Of a stretch of 64,000 bases of DNA, positions 56,420-64,000 are shown piece by piece. The notes under the pieces are model-generated. The model worked only from the letters and a program-made list of their open reading frames with translations, was not told where the DNA came from and made no database searches. Both the position numbers and the translations under genes were made by a program. The stretch is from NCBI GenBank assembly GCA_018105865.1, contig CM030862.1:5102144-5166143 (forward strand), read 5' to 3'. Within the stretch, counting starts at the first letter, position 1, and each line of letters starts with the position of its first letter. The DNA comes from Metaphire vulgaris (Eukaryota > Annelida > Clitellata > Crassiclitellata > Megascolecidae).

Positions 56420-56870
56420 TCAATCAATCAATCAATCAATCAATCAGAGTATTTATATTGCGCCTATTTATCTTAATTAAAAGAACTCCCTAAGCGCTCC
56501 CGCTGCGGTTAGCGCTGTCGACTCGGCAAAGCCAACGTCGGAGGCACTGTTGACAGCGTTTACGCCTCTGCGGGTCGGAAGATGATTATAAAATCCACTC
56601 GGACAGTAAGAGGAGTTCGCGGCCGTAACTAAATCCGGCGTTGAATTCCTGAGAGAGTGGACTTCCGCAAAATGTTTCCCAAGACAGAGACGCCAGTGAA
56701 GGACGGAAGGAAATGTTGACAGTCCCGCACGATGGCAAATGGAATACGCGCCGTAGAAAGGTCCGACGACGTACTCCCAAGAGGCGGTCTTCCGTCAGAG
56801 TAATCCGCAGCCGAGTAGGCTCATGCCTTAAAGCCATCGTCATCTGGCTCATTCGAAGTACCATCCTATG
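56420..56870 (-). mobile_element. CR1/L2-like 3' end with (AATC)n tail
   Basis: The (aatc)n run at 56418-56447 is followed by 'agagtatttatattgcgcct', the 3' end of a minus-oriented CR1-like element. The body (56580-56810) is related to 130-330. The coding part is not recognisable. It lies between the Gypsy integrase and the 3' LTR. Confidence 0.6.
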
Positions 56871-56993
56871 AAACAAGCGGTTGGGGAGAGAAAACCTTCT
56901 ATTGGCTCCAGCCAATCACGGCAACCCGCTGGCTGCTCACTATTTTTAGATCGACGTAAAACCCCGTAGCCTATATCACCATTTATAATGCAA

Positions 56994-57055
56994 GTCAGAC
57001 AGACAGACACGCAGACAGACAGACACGCAGACAGACAGACACGCAGGCAGACATT
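56994..57055. repeat. CAGACAGACAGACACG minisatellite
   Basis: About four units of 16 bp. Confidence 0.9.
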
Positions 57056-57247
57056 CAATCGCTGGTACTTCAAATCCTGCATTGAGATATACAGTGTTTG
57101 CGTATAGTCACGTAATTGTGGCTTTTGTCAAATTGCAATGGATGTTTTTGCATTTTTAATCCTCAATAAAACCATCCATGCACAATGTAAGAAATTGGGG
57201 TGAGGGTCCAACCCTGACTAATATACAGCCCCCCTCCAAAAATATAT

Positions 57248-57526
57248 TTAAAATTTAAACCAAGCTGCCAAAGATACTTGAACGTGTTGCTGTTTGGGCA
57301 ATTTTGTTGTTACTTCGTAGCAGTGGTGGCTCCACGGGGGGTGCCCATGCCCCCTATTGAGTGCCTGCCCCCAAGTTTGGACCCTATACTTAATGCTACA
57401 TACATCCCCGTCTGGAAGATGACATTCATCATGACTGTTTTTTACGTGTTTACGCAAACCTTTATTGTTGACTAATGCCTTACTACATAACTTACAGGCG
57501 AACTTTCCTTCACTTATCTCCGCCAT
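57248..57526 (-). CDS. Small ORF beginning with a C2H2 zinc finger
   Basis: The minus-strand ATG at 57526 gives MAEISEGKFACKLC, then 'KALVNNKGLRKHVKNSH'. The spacing C-x2-C-x12-H-x4-H is a regular C2H2 finger. After about residue 40 the frame runs into the hAT MITE fragment (57321-57405) and the remaining residues are probably not genuine. The finger is well preserved and follows an ATG closely, so it may be the first exon of a gene, possibly with a donor near 57410 ('gatgtatgtag'). Confidence 0.5.
   Translation of the reverse strand: MAEISEGKFACKLCSKALVNNKGLRKHVKNSHDECHLPDGDVCSIKYRVQTWGQALNRGHGHPPWSHHCYEVTTKLPKQQHVQVSLAAWFKF
57321..57405. mobile_element. hAT MITE, truncated relative of 18581-18766
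   Basis: It starts cagtggtggctccacggggg and shares 'ccccctattgagtgcctg' and 'ttaatgctacatacat' with 18581-18766. The right third is missing. Confidence 0.85.
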
Positions 57527-57638
57527 TTTAAAACAGTATAAGATAATACTATGGGGTTTCCCCAGTGTTGCAAATATAAATATTGCTTGCCGTGATTGGC
57601 TGGAGCCAATAGAAGATTTTCTCTCCCCAACCGCTTGT

Positions 57639-57835
57639 CCTATGAACAGCCGAACGCTACTAGAGACACAACAGCGCCACCTGTGGAACCATATAAAATT
57701 AGATCAGGGTGGATTTTTAAAAAGTTCAGTAGATACAAATAGTTCTGACTGTAAACATCAGGCGTATTTTGCGGATAGTAACTGATGCATTTTAGGCCTG
57801 AACATATTGTTTAGTTTAATTAGTGATTAGCCTAA
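57639..57835. other. Gypsy 3' region without recognised coding
   Basis: Non-coding sequence before the 3' LTR; no envelope-like ORF is seen. Confidence 0.4.
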
Positions 57836-57848
57836 GTAAAGAGGGGGA
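57836..57848 (+). promoter_or_regulatory. Polypurine tract of the Gypsy element
   Basis: 'aaagaggggga' directly precedes the TG of the 3' LTR, where the plus-strand primer for reverse transcription is expected. Confidence 0.85.
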
Positions 57849-58066
57849 TGTAGAGTGATGGACATTTATAGGCCACGCCTACTCTCTAATAGATAATCTT
57901 CAGTTAGACATATAAAAGCCAGCTGCAAGTAATCAGTTAGTAGTCAGTTGATCTCCAGACGTTGATCTAAATACAGTGTGCAAGCATAGTCATATTTGAC
58001 TGTATCTGATTGCTGCAGTCTAAACCACTATAGACTCTCAGCTATAGGCGTAGCAAAGACGCTACA
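57849..58066 (+). repeat. Gypsy 3' LTR (218 bp)
   Basis: TG...CA ends (tgtagagtgatgg ... aagacgctaca), a TATA-like 'catataaaag' at about 57908, and 'gaagg' just outside. About 85-90 % identical by eye to the two halves of the 5' LTR. Confidence 0.92.
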
Positions 58067-58071
58067 GAAGG

Positions 58072-58576
58072 TCATTGCCTAAAGCTAATGACACCAGATG
58101 GGACTGCACTTTGCACCATCTATCCAGTATTGCTAATCTTGACCAGGGACAGCTGGATAATTTGTTACGTGATCAGAGCCAATCACATGTCATAATTAGT
58201 ACCAATGAGTCTGCAATGCTTCATGAATTGGTTGAATTTCTGCAGCCTTTCGCCGAAACCACAGATTTAAAACCGGGTGAAAGACATGCTACTGTGAGCT
58301 GTGTTGTGCCATGTGTTGTTGCTCTTGACAATTTCTTAATTTATATGTTGAATGGTCGAGCAGTTCATCACGGGCAATTCATAACGAGCATGGCAAGAAT
58401 CGTCGGTTTAGTGGCTTGTTTGAAAGAATTCAGATTCTTCCTTCTCAAGCCAGTTCCAGTGATGACTTTGCATACAATGCAATGCTTTCTTTATGCAGAT
58501 TACGGTCTACGATGTCTTGGAGATTATCCGGGTTTGGTGAACGTGAAGCAATGTCTGAAAGACCATATAAAATAGG
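58072..58576 (+). pseudogene. hAT transposase, middle part (continues after the Gypsy)
   Basis: The open frame of 167 codons begins 'LPKANDTRWDCTLHHLSSIA', with the conserved TRW of hAT transposases, and continues with 'MLHELVEFLQPFAETTDL' and 'SCVVPCVVALDNFL'. This is the part of the catalytic domain after the helical insertion. It ends at a stop that coincides with a possible donor ('aggtacta', 58575), so the stop may lie at the exon edge. The frame is intact over its whole length. It is the direct continuation of 43439-45187. Confidence 0.85.
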
Positions 58577-58889
58577 TACTATTTATTTTGTTACTTGACG
58601 AATGCTCGTTTCGCGAAACGAACTAAGTCATTTATTTATTAAAAATAGTTATTGGCACTAGTTTTACTAAAAAGTGTCAAACTTTAGTTAAACTACAATT
58701 TGTTTAGTTAAAGTCAAAGTTTAACTATCCAAAAAGTTTAGTTAAAATCATAGTTTAACTAAAAAGAGTTATTAACTAAAAATTTAATTAACTTTTTTTA
58801 GTTTGTCGATTTACTTGCCCGTGGTGTACACATGAACTGTCTGTTGTCTGCCGTACTTATTTATTAAGCGTATGGCTGCCAGAATGCAT

Positions 58890-59398
58890 AGAATACTAGA
58901 AAGATGCTCGCTTCGCTCGCAGTGCAGGATAATACTAATCCAATACCTATACCTAGTACCCAATCATTGAATTCATGCTGAACAACATTTCAATGATCGC
59001 CACCTAGCCAAGTTCTGCGCCACGTAATAATTAGGTCTATGTACGTTAAAATCACGCAACTGTGGCCATTTGTGACGCTGTACACGTACTCAGGCTGCGA
59101 ACAATTGTTACTAATAGCAACGTCGTCGCACGCCCAGCCCTCTGACGCTGCAATGACTCGACTAAACCGGTTCTACGAACAATTGTTACCAATAGCAACG
59201 TCGTCTTCGAACATCGCCCTCCAACGCATCGCGACGTAAGGACTAAACCGGTCTACATCGCGACGTAAACCGTCAACGCTCGCCCCCACCAACGCATCGC
59301 GACGTAAGGACTAAACGGTCTAAACCGTCTACCAATAGTCAACCAATCAGAACGCTTGAAGGTAACAGACATACAGAATAACGATTTTAATATTATAG
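58890..59398. repeat. ~490-bp repeat, third copy
   Basis: It starts 'atactagaaagatgctcgct' and ends 'aatattatagatgtt'. It shares all the internal words of 49247-50208 and contains a small extra duplication of 'catcgcgacgtaa' (59227-59310). Confidence 0.85.
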
Positions 59399-59520
59399 AT
59401 GTTAGAATAAATGGCCCAATGGTCATGAATAGTCAAAAAATATTTTGTAACCTATGAATAATTGCTTCAATATTTCTCTTTATATTTGCGGTAAGAATTA
59501 AGTTTCTTGACTGAGAAGTG

Positions 59521-59523
<3 letters not shown>

Positions 59524-59610
<87 letters not shown>
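59524..59610. repeat. (TTA)n microsatellite
   Basis: About 87 bp of TTA/ATT. Confidence 0.95.
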
Positions 59611-59611
<1 letters not shown>

Positions 59612-60359
59612 AACGTACTGATTAATGTGGTAACTCGTCCTAAAAGAACTGCGTGAACACATACAAAAAACACAAGAAAATCACAAGTAGCTCCTGCGGA
59701 ATAGCCAGGTTTTAAGCTTCTCTTTGAAGGTGTTGAGAGAAGGATGAATGTGCAGTTAAAAATGTAAAAGTCAGCAGCTTGTTTGCATTTCCAGCAGTTG
59801 CCGAGGCATTTCAGAAAGTGAATTCAACCGTGCGCAGTTCAGCTGCAGTTGAACGATTGTTTAGTTCCGCTTCACAAATATTGACAAACAAAAGATGCAA
59901 AATGGCAGATAAGCTCTGGATAAGCTGCTGTTTCTAAGATCCAGACTAAAACTGGATGGGTGGATTCCAGAGTGAGAGACTGATAGTCTGCTTTGGGCTG
60001 TTATTTAAAACTTTTTGTTATATTATGAGTTATTTAATGACTGTCAGTGACTAAGACTGTATTATTTGTCAAATTTAATGAGAACAACATTCTTGTCGGT
60101 TACATATATGATTCACGTTTTAAAGAAATATATGAAGATCCGGTTAAAAAGTTTGTGCAAAAGTTTAACTGACTTTTTAAAAGTTTAGTTCAACTATTTT
60201 AAAAGTTTAATTTAAACTAAAGTTTAGGCAATGATTTTTAGTTGCAAACTAGTTTTAGTTTAATTTATTTTTGAGTGTAGTTCCCATCACTGATTATAAA
60301 TTATTCTCACTTAAAGTAGTGTCAAAGGCTTTGCAATTATCTAAATTTAGTTTTTAATG

Positions 60360-60770
60360 CATAAACTAGAACTCGAAGGCTCGCTTCGCTCGCGCGAGCT
60401 TCGCTCGCATGAGGCTCGCTTCGCGTCGCTTCGCGTCGCTTCGCGTCGCTTCGCTCGAATGAGGCGAGCTTCGCGTCGCTTCGCTCGAATAAGGCGAGCT
60501 TCGCTCGCTGCGAGCTTCGCTTCGCGTCGCTTCGCGTCGCTTCGCGTCGCTTCGCTCGAGACAACGAATATTCCAGAACGACCAATCAGAACGCTCATCA
60601 GAACGCTTGAAGGTAACCAATCAGAACGCTCACACAGCCAACCAATCAGAACGCTCACACAGCCAAACAATCAGAACGCTCGAACGCAACCAATCAGAAC
60701 GCTCACACAGCCAACCAATCAGAACGCTCGAAGGCAACAGACATACAGATAACGATTTTAATGTTATAGA
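60360..60770. repeat. Variant of the ~490-bp repeat, built of two minisatellites
   Basis: 60380-60562 is a 10-bp type repeat 'gcttcgcgtc' with 'cgctcgaatgaggc' interruptions. 60582-60730 is about five copies of a 25-bp unit 'ccaatcagaacgctcacaca'. The right edge 'caacagacatacag' and 'aacgattttaatgttataga' is that of the ~490-bp repeat. The ORFs here (RRFASRRF and SERSHSQPIRT types) are artefacts of the repeats. Confidence 0.85.
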
Positions 60771-61015
60771 TGTGTTATATAGCATAGGCAATGACGGATG
60801 TAATATGACAAATTGCTCATGTCATTTGTTTTCTTATCCGATCATCTTGTCATCTTACTGATCTCTTATACGAGCAAGTAACGTAGAAGTTAAAATTGCG
60901 TTTTGCTTTACATACACTGCAGTCATGTACAGAATGTATGTCACGTGTCATTGATGATTATTGTTGAATAATGCCTAAATGATGCAGCTTAGACTGTGAA
61001 AAAAGATGGAGCTGC
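60771..61015. other. Probable hAT intron sequence
   Basis: Non-coding; a possible acceptor 'gatgcag' lies at about 60981-60987. Confidence 0.4.
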
Positions 61016-61492
61016 TTGGGTGTGCTTGAAGACTTCGACGTCAATAAGACAATAAGTACACCGTTGGTCCAATGGGATCCGACGTCATCTGCGGATGCTG
61101 CTGACAGTTCACCACCCAGAAAGAAAATGGGATTATTCACATCTTACGACAAACATTTAAACACTGATGTCACTGATGCAGCAGTCACACCATCAGCTGC
61201 TGCCGTTGCAAACCTGTACTGTGATAATTTGCCAACTCTGAATGCACAAGCTAAACAATCACCTAGTAATCACTGGAATATTTTAAAGTATGATGTTCGT
61301 TTCACTAAAATGCACAAAGTAATTAAAAAGTCTTTATCTCTACCAGCATCACCGGCTGCAGTAGAAAGAATTTTCAGTCGTTGTGGACTTTTTATGAGAC
61401 CTCAGAGGGCTCGTCTTGGTCCGACTGTGCTAGCCAATTTGGTGCTCACAAAATGCAATATGCATTTGCAAAATGTCAAATGGCTGTTGTGA
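61016..61492 (+). pseudogene. hAT transposase, C-terminal exon (dimerisation domain)
   Basis: The open frame of 158 codons has an acidic/proline linker ('ADSSPPRKKMGLFTSYDK'), 'NHWNILKYDVRFTKMHKVI', and the hAT C-terminal motif 'SLPASPAAVERIFSRCGLF', 'RPQRARLGPTVLANLVLTK'. The listed start may be the first in-frame ATG of an exon rather than a real start. It ends with a stop 417 bp before the hAT right terminus. The frame is intact. Confidence 0.85.
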
Positions 61493-61769
61493 CTGTCTGA
61501 ATGTCAAATGGAAGAAGATGGATTGGACTTGAATTAGAATTAGTTAACTTATGTTTAATGAACGAATGAGAACAATATCATCAAAACTGCTAACTGGAAC
61601 GTTAAAAGGCCATTACCTAACTAACTAACTAAGTATCATCTAACTGTCTATTCTATAACTAGCTGGTGTTTGGCTAATTGTTAATCAGTTGAAACATATT
61701 GATAGAAATTCACACAATATTAATTTGATGTTATTGACGTCTACCGGTATTTATAAATCTATAAATATG
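61493..61769. other. hAT 3' untranslated region
   Basis: Non-coding; contains 'aactaactaacta' at about 61618. Confidence 0.5.
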
Positions 61770-61909
61770 TCGCATGGGACTCGAGAGCAAAATGTTGGAA
61801 GGTCTTGGTCTCGAGACCAAGAGCAAGACCCCTGTGGTCTCGAGACCAATTTTTTTAAAGTCTTGGTCTTGCTCTCGAGAGCCTTTCAAAAGTCTCGTTA
61901 ACAATACTG
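61770..61909. repeat. hAT right subterminal palindromes
   Basis: Several copies of 'ggtctcgagacc' and 'cttggtct' in both orientations, ending at the terminus 'aacaatactg'. They mirror the left end at 42783-43130. Confidence 0.85.
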
Positions 61910-62079
61910 TCATTATCTCTAATCTTCTTTAGCTTTGTAAAAACTCTGCCACTATCTGATCTCGTCCTGGAAAATTCTTCTTGGCAGTTTCCTTTTCGAC
62001 GAAGACGACGACGATGATGATTGTTTAACACTATAATTATCAAGAATATTTATTTAAATGAGTTCTTCATGAACTATTT

Positions 62080-62690
62080 ACAAATTCTAATAGATTTTTT
62101 AATAAGCAATCTTTTCCATGTGTTCACGGTCTTCCTCTATTTCGTTTTCATTTGCAGCTCCATGTCAGCAGTTGTCTTGTGATGTTTCAGTAGCTTTCTA
62201 AGAGTATGTCCAAGCCATCTCCATACCTAAATTTTTTTACCTCCTACTTTCCGAGCCAAAGATTACATTTCGATTGAACAACGTAGTCTGCATGGTCACT
62301 TTGTTTGACTTCTATTGGTTTTGCAACACAGGCCAAACCTTTGCCAAACTTAACATTCTGTTCCACCTGTGGTTAACATCGCAATTGCCAGATATGTTGA
62401 CTTGGTTGCGTATTCAATTTTGCCTGTGGCTATAAGTTCCAGTTCTTGGTCTTCTATGCAGTTCTCTTCTATACAGTTTATCATCTTTGCCTTAGTTTTG
62501 GCTTGATTGATATTTATTCCTATCGAATGGGCAATTTCCTCAATTTGTTTTTTATCAGCATGTGGCGCACACTGTAGGAGAACAGTGCCTGTCAAATAGA
62601 GGTAATCTAATTTGTTTGCCTTGCATCCATTTAACCACATTCTCTTCTGTGCCTTTCTTCATTATCCAGTCTATTAGAATAAAACAGCGC
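62080..62690 (-). pseudogene. LINE reverse transcriptase fragment
   Basis: The minus-strand frame 62350-62640 contains 'LDYLYLTGTVLL' (a mutated 'YADDT' box), 'IEEIAHSIGININQAKTKA' and then 'KSTYLAIA' in place of 'FTYLGS'. Further on, about 62270-62110, shifted frames read 'WRWLGHTLRK' and 'RKTVNTWKR', the 'GH..R...GRP..TW.R' tail of such elements. About 60 bp of this sequence (62170-62225) is repeated inverted in role at 62738-62805 (same direction of words 'agtagctttctaaga', 'atgtccaagccatctccat'), separated by a TTAA run. Confidence 0.7.
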
Positions 62691-62694
62691 ATTA

Positions 62695-62712
62695 ATTAAT
62701 TAATTAATTAAA
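62695..62712. repeat. Short (TTAA)n run
   Basis: 'attaattaattaattaa' between two copies of an 'aaacagcgca' word (62681 and 62711). Confidence 0.8.
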
Positions 62713-62737
62713 ACAGCGCAAAAAACAGCGCAAGAAC

Positions 62738-63140
62738 AGTCAGCAGTTGTCTTGTGATGATTCAGTAGCTTTCTTAGACTATGTCCAAGCCATCTCCATG
62801 CCTACATTTTGTTGCTACTGAGCAATCTTGTTCCATGAGATCAACGCCTCTACTACGATTACGGTTGCATCGCCTGATTATAAACAGTTGTCCACGTCAA
62901 CATTGGCGGCTCCCTTCACAGGACAATTTGCAGTGTGCAGAGGACTGGAAATCAAAACTGTTGCTGGCTACACAGACTGCAGAATTGTCATGCCACTTGG
63001 CCACGTAGACTGTTTCATCGTATCGGCAGTCAAAATCACCTCTGTTGCCTGTAAAAGTGCTTTAAAATTCCGTATTTGCACCACCAATCATAATTTAACG
63101 AACTGTCCCTGTTGTTACATCTTTTTCAGCTAACGATATG
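62738..63140 (+). other. Repeated LINE scrap followed by an unassigned ORF
   Basis: 62738-62805 repeats 62165-62230 at about 90 %. The overlapping ORFs 62781-63008 and 62828-63133 show no domain I recognise; the second begins MFHEINASTTITVASPDYKQ. Confidence 0.35.
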
Positions 63141-63578
63141 ATCAGGGCATGACTTATAAAGAAATTATAAAAATAGATGATGATTCTTATCAGAGCTTTC
63201 CAATCACATTTATCATGCAATTTACCACCACTCTTGAGCCAAGCGGCCGATGTGTACTGGTTACAACCTAAGAACCAGCATTCAGTTTAAGATTTCAATG
63301 TTGGCCACGTTGGCAATGTTCCTACAGAGGAACATGACTTTTAAAAATAAATTTTGCTACACTTACTTACTGCTATGAGATATAAATGAGAATATACTTT
63401 CTTATTACCTCCATATACTAACTGTTCTTCTGCTTTGTTAAAATTATAATATAAGTTGCTGGTAATTTTTTTTCAAGTAAAACATTTTGTGGCCCTAAAA
63501 TTGCAAAAATCAGTAAACTTTGTGATTAGTCACACAATTGACAATCATAATAAAAGTTCTGTAATATACCCTCTACAA
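63141..63578. other. AT-rich non-coding stretch
   Basis: Nothing recognised. Confidence 0.5.
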
Positions 63579-63915
63579 CAGCGGTTCTCAACCTGTGGGT
63601 CGCGACCCCCACGGGGATCGAATGACGATTTGCCAGGGGTCGCCCGAGACCATCAGAAATATGGGGTTGTCTCTTTTCTTGTTATTGTACACAATTTCCT
63701 CAGTGGTAGTTACGACGTACTATAATTGTCATTCGAGGCTAGACATGGAGACAATTAAATACTGTAATAACGATTTCGAACATTTTGATTGTCGTAGCAT
63801 TATTATTTTTAGTAGTTTACAATGTGAACGAAAATAATTTTACCGTTGGGGGGTCGCCACATCATGGGGAATTGAATTAAAAGGGTCGCGGCACTATAAA
63901 GGTTGAGAACCGCTG
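63579..63915. mobile_element. hAT MITE, 337 bp, exact 8-bp duplication
   Basis: It starts cagcggttctcaacctgtgg followed by 'gtcgcgaccccc', and ends 'gggtcgcggcac' then 'aaaggttgagaaccgctg'. The duplication 'ctctacaa' lies at 63571-63578 and 63916-63923. The AT-rich centre is non-coding (the short ORF 63456-63725 is chance). A partial relative lies at 10411-10470. Confidence 0.96.
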
Positions 63916-64000
63916 CTCTACAACAAATCACATGTGCTTATTTAAGAGAGCAAAGGATATTTTAATCCAAGTGTGCCTTGTTAAAAAATGAGAAAATGTT

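Larger units (their letters stand above)
56873..57638. mobile_element. Inverted-repeat unit with 52-bp arms and a zinc-finger ORF
   Basis: The arms 56873-56924 and 57587-57638 are reverse complements with one mismatch and include 'attggctccagccaatca', itself a palindrome. Between the arms lie a CAGACAGACACG minisatellite, a C2H2 finger ORF on the minus strand and a truncated hAT MITE. The flanks do not show a clear target duplication. It may be a DNA-transposon remnant or a local inverted duplication. Confidence 0.5.
58640..60292 (+). mobile_element. Second hAT element remnant, with C-terminal transposase fragment
   Basis: The right end (60292) reversed reads cagtgatgggaactacactc, a hAT terminus. 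'agtttaactaaaa'-type subterminal repeats occur at 58640-58800 and 60140-60260. 59760-59940 encodes 'KVSSLFAFPAVAEAFQKVNS' and 'SSAAVERLFSSASQILTNKR', the hAT C-terminal dimerisation motif, then 'LDKLLFLRSRLKLDGW'. The left terminus and the rest of the transposase are not found, and no target duplication could be matched. It contains a ~490-bp repeat copy and a (TTA)n tract. Confidence 0.65.

Noticed and set aside
60337..60752. RRFASRRF and SERSHSQPIRT ORFs
   Set aside because: Translation of two minisatellites within a variant of the ~490-bp repeat.

Overview
This is eukaryotic, almost certainly animal, nuclear DNA. It is AT-rich and full of long trinucleotide and dinucleotide microsatellites. 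Its genes have introns, and its mobile elements are typical metazoan families: CR1/L2-type and other LINEs, Ty3/Gypsy, several hAT families, BED-finger transposase and a THAP domain. TTAGGG-type tracts fit the usual animal telomere repeat. I see no tRNA, rRNA, operon or CRISPR. I cannot name the species; an invertebrate is likely.

Only one stretch looks like an ordinary host gene: a minus-strand coiled-coil protein at 24577-26050 with a visible 3' splice acceptor, an upstream intron carrying about 365 bp of GAA repeat on the sense strand, and perhaps another exon near 26.8 kb. Almost everything else is mobile-element sequence in several stages of decay.

Region 1 (2.1-13.6 kb) is a large fold-back arrangement. 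About 11 copies of a ~170-bp satellite (2.2-4.0 kb) and about 13 copies of the same satellite in opposite orientation (11.0-13.5 kb) are both bounded on the outside by the same ~113-bp edge sequence. The interior has LINE 3' ends, decayed C2H2 zinc-finger fragments on both strands and diverged single satellite units. Region 2 (14-24 kb) is a patchwork of CR1 fragments (one inserted in another), a candidate LTR with 45-bp repeats, hAT MITEs (several with exact 8-bp target duplications), a LINE endonuclease domain split by a telomere-repeat MITE, and a THAP-only ORF between 63-bp inverted repeats. Region 3 (27-42 kb) has two long decayed CR1-type elements in opposite orientations, an unidentified decayed transposase-like ORF, a CCGG-flanked inverted-repeat element carrying a reverse-transcriptase fragment, and a decayed DUF4371/hAT-like gene.

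Region 4 (42.8-61.9 kb) is the highlight, a deeply nested mobile element that can be unpacked by target-site duplications. A hAT transposon (42783-61909, TSD tcattatc) has its transposase cut by a Gypsy retrotransposon (45188-58066, TSD gaagg, ~218-bp LTRs). The 5' LTR is cut by a CR1 element. The Gypsy interior is cut by two CCGG-flanked inverted-repeat elements, by a 2.16-kb TG...CA element (TSD gatc), by LINE ends and by a dimer of a ~490-bp repeat. A small hAT MITE (TSD tcctaaac) sits in the first transposase exon, and a second hAT remnant sits in a later intron. The last 2 kb hold a LINE fragment and one more complete hAT MITE.
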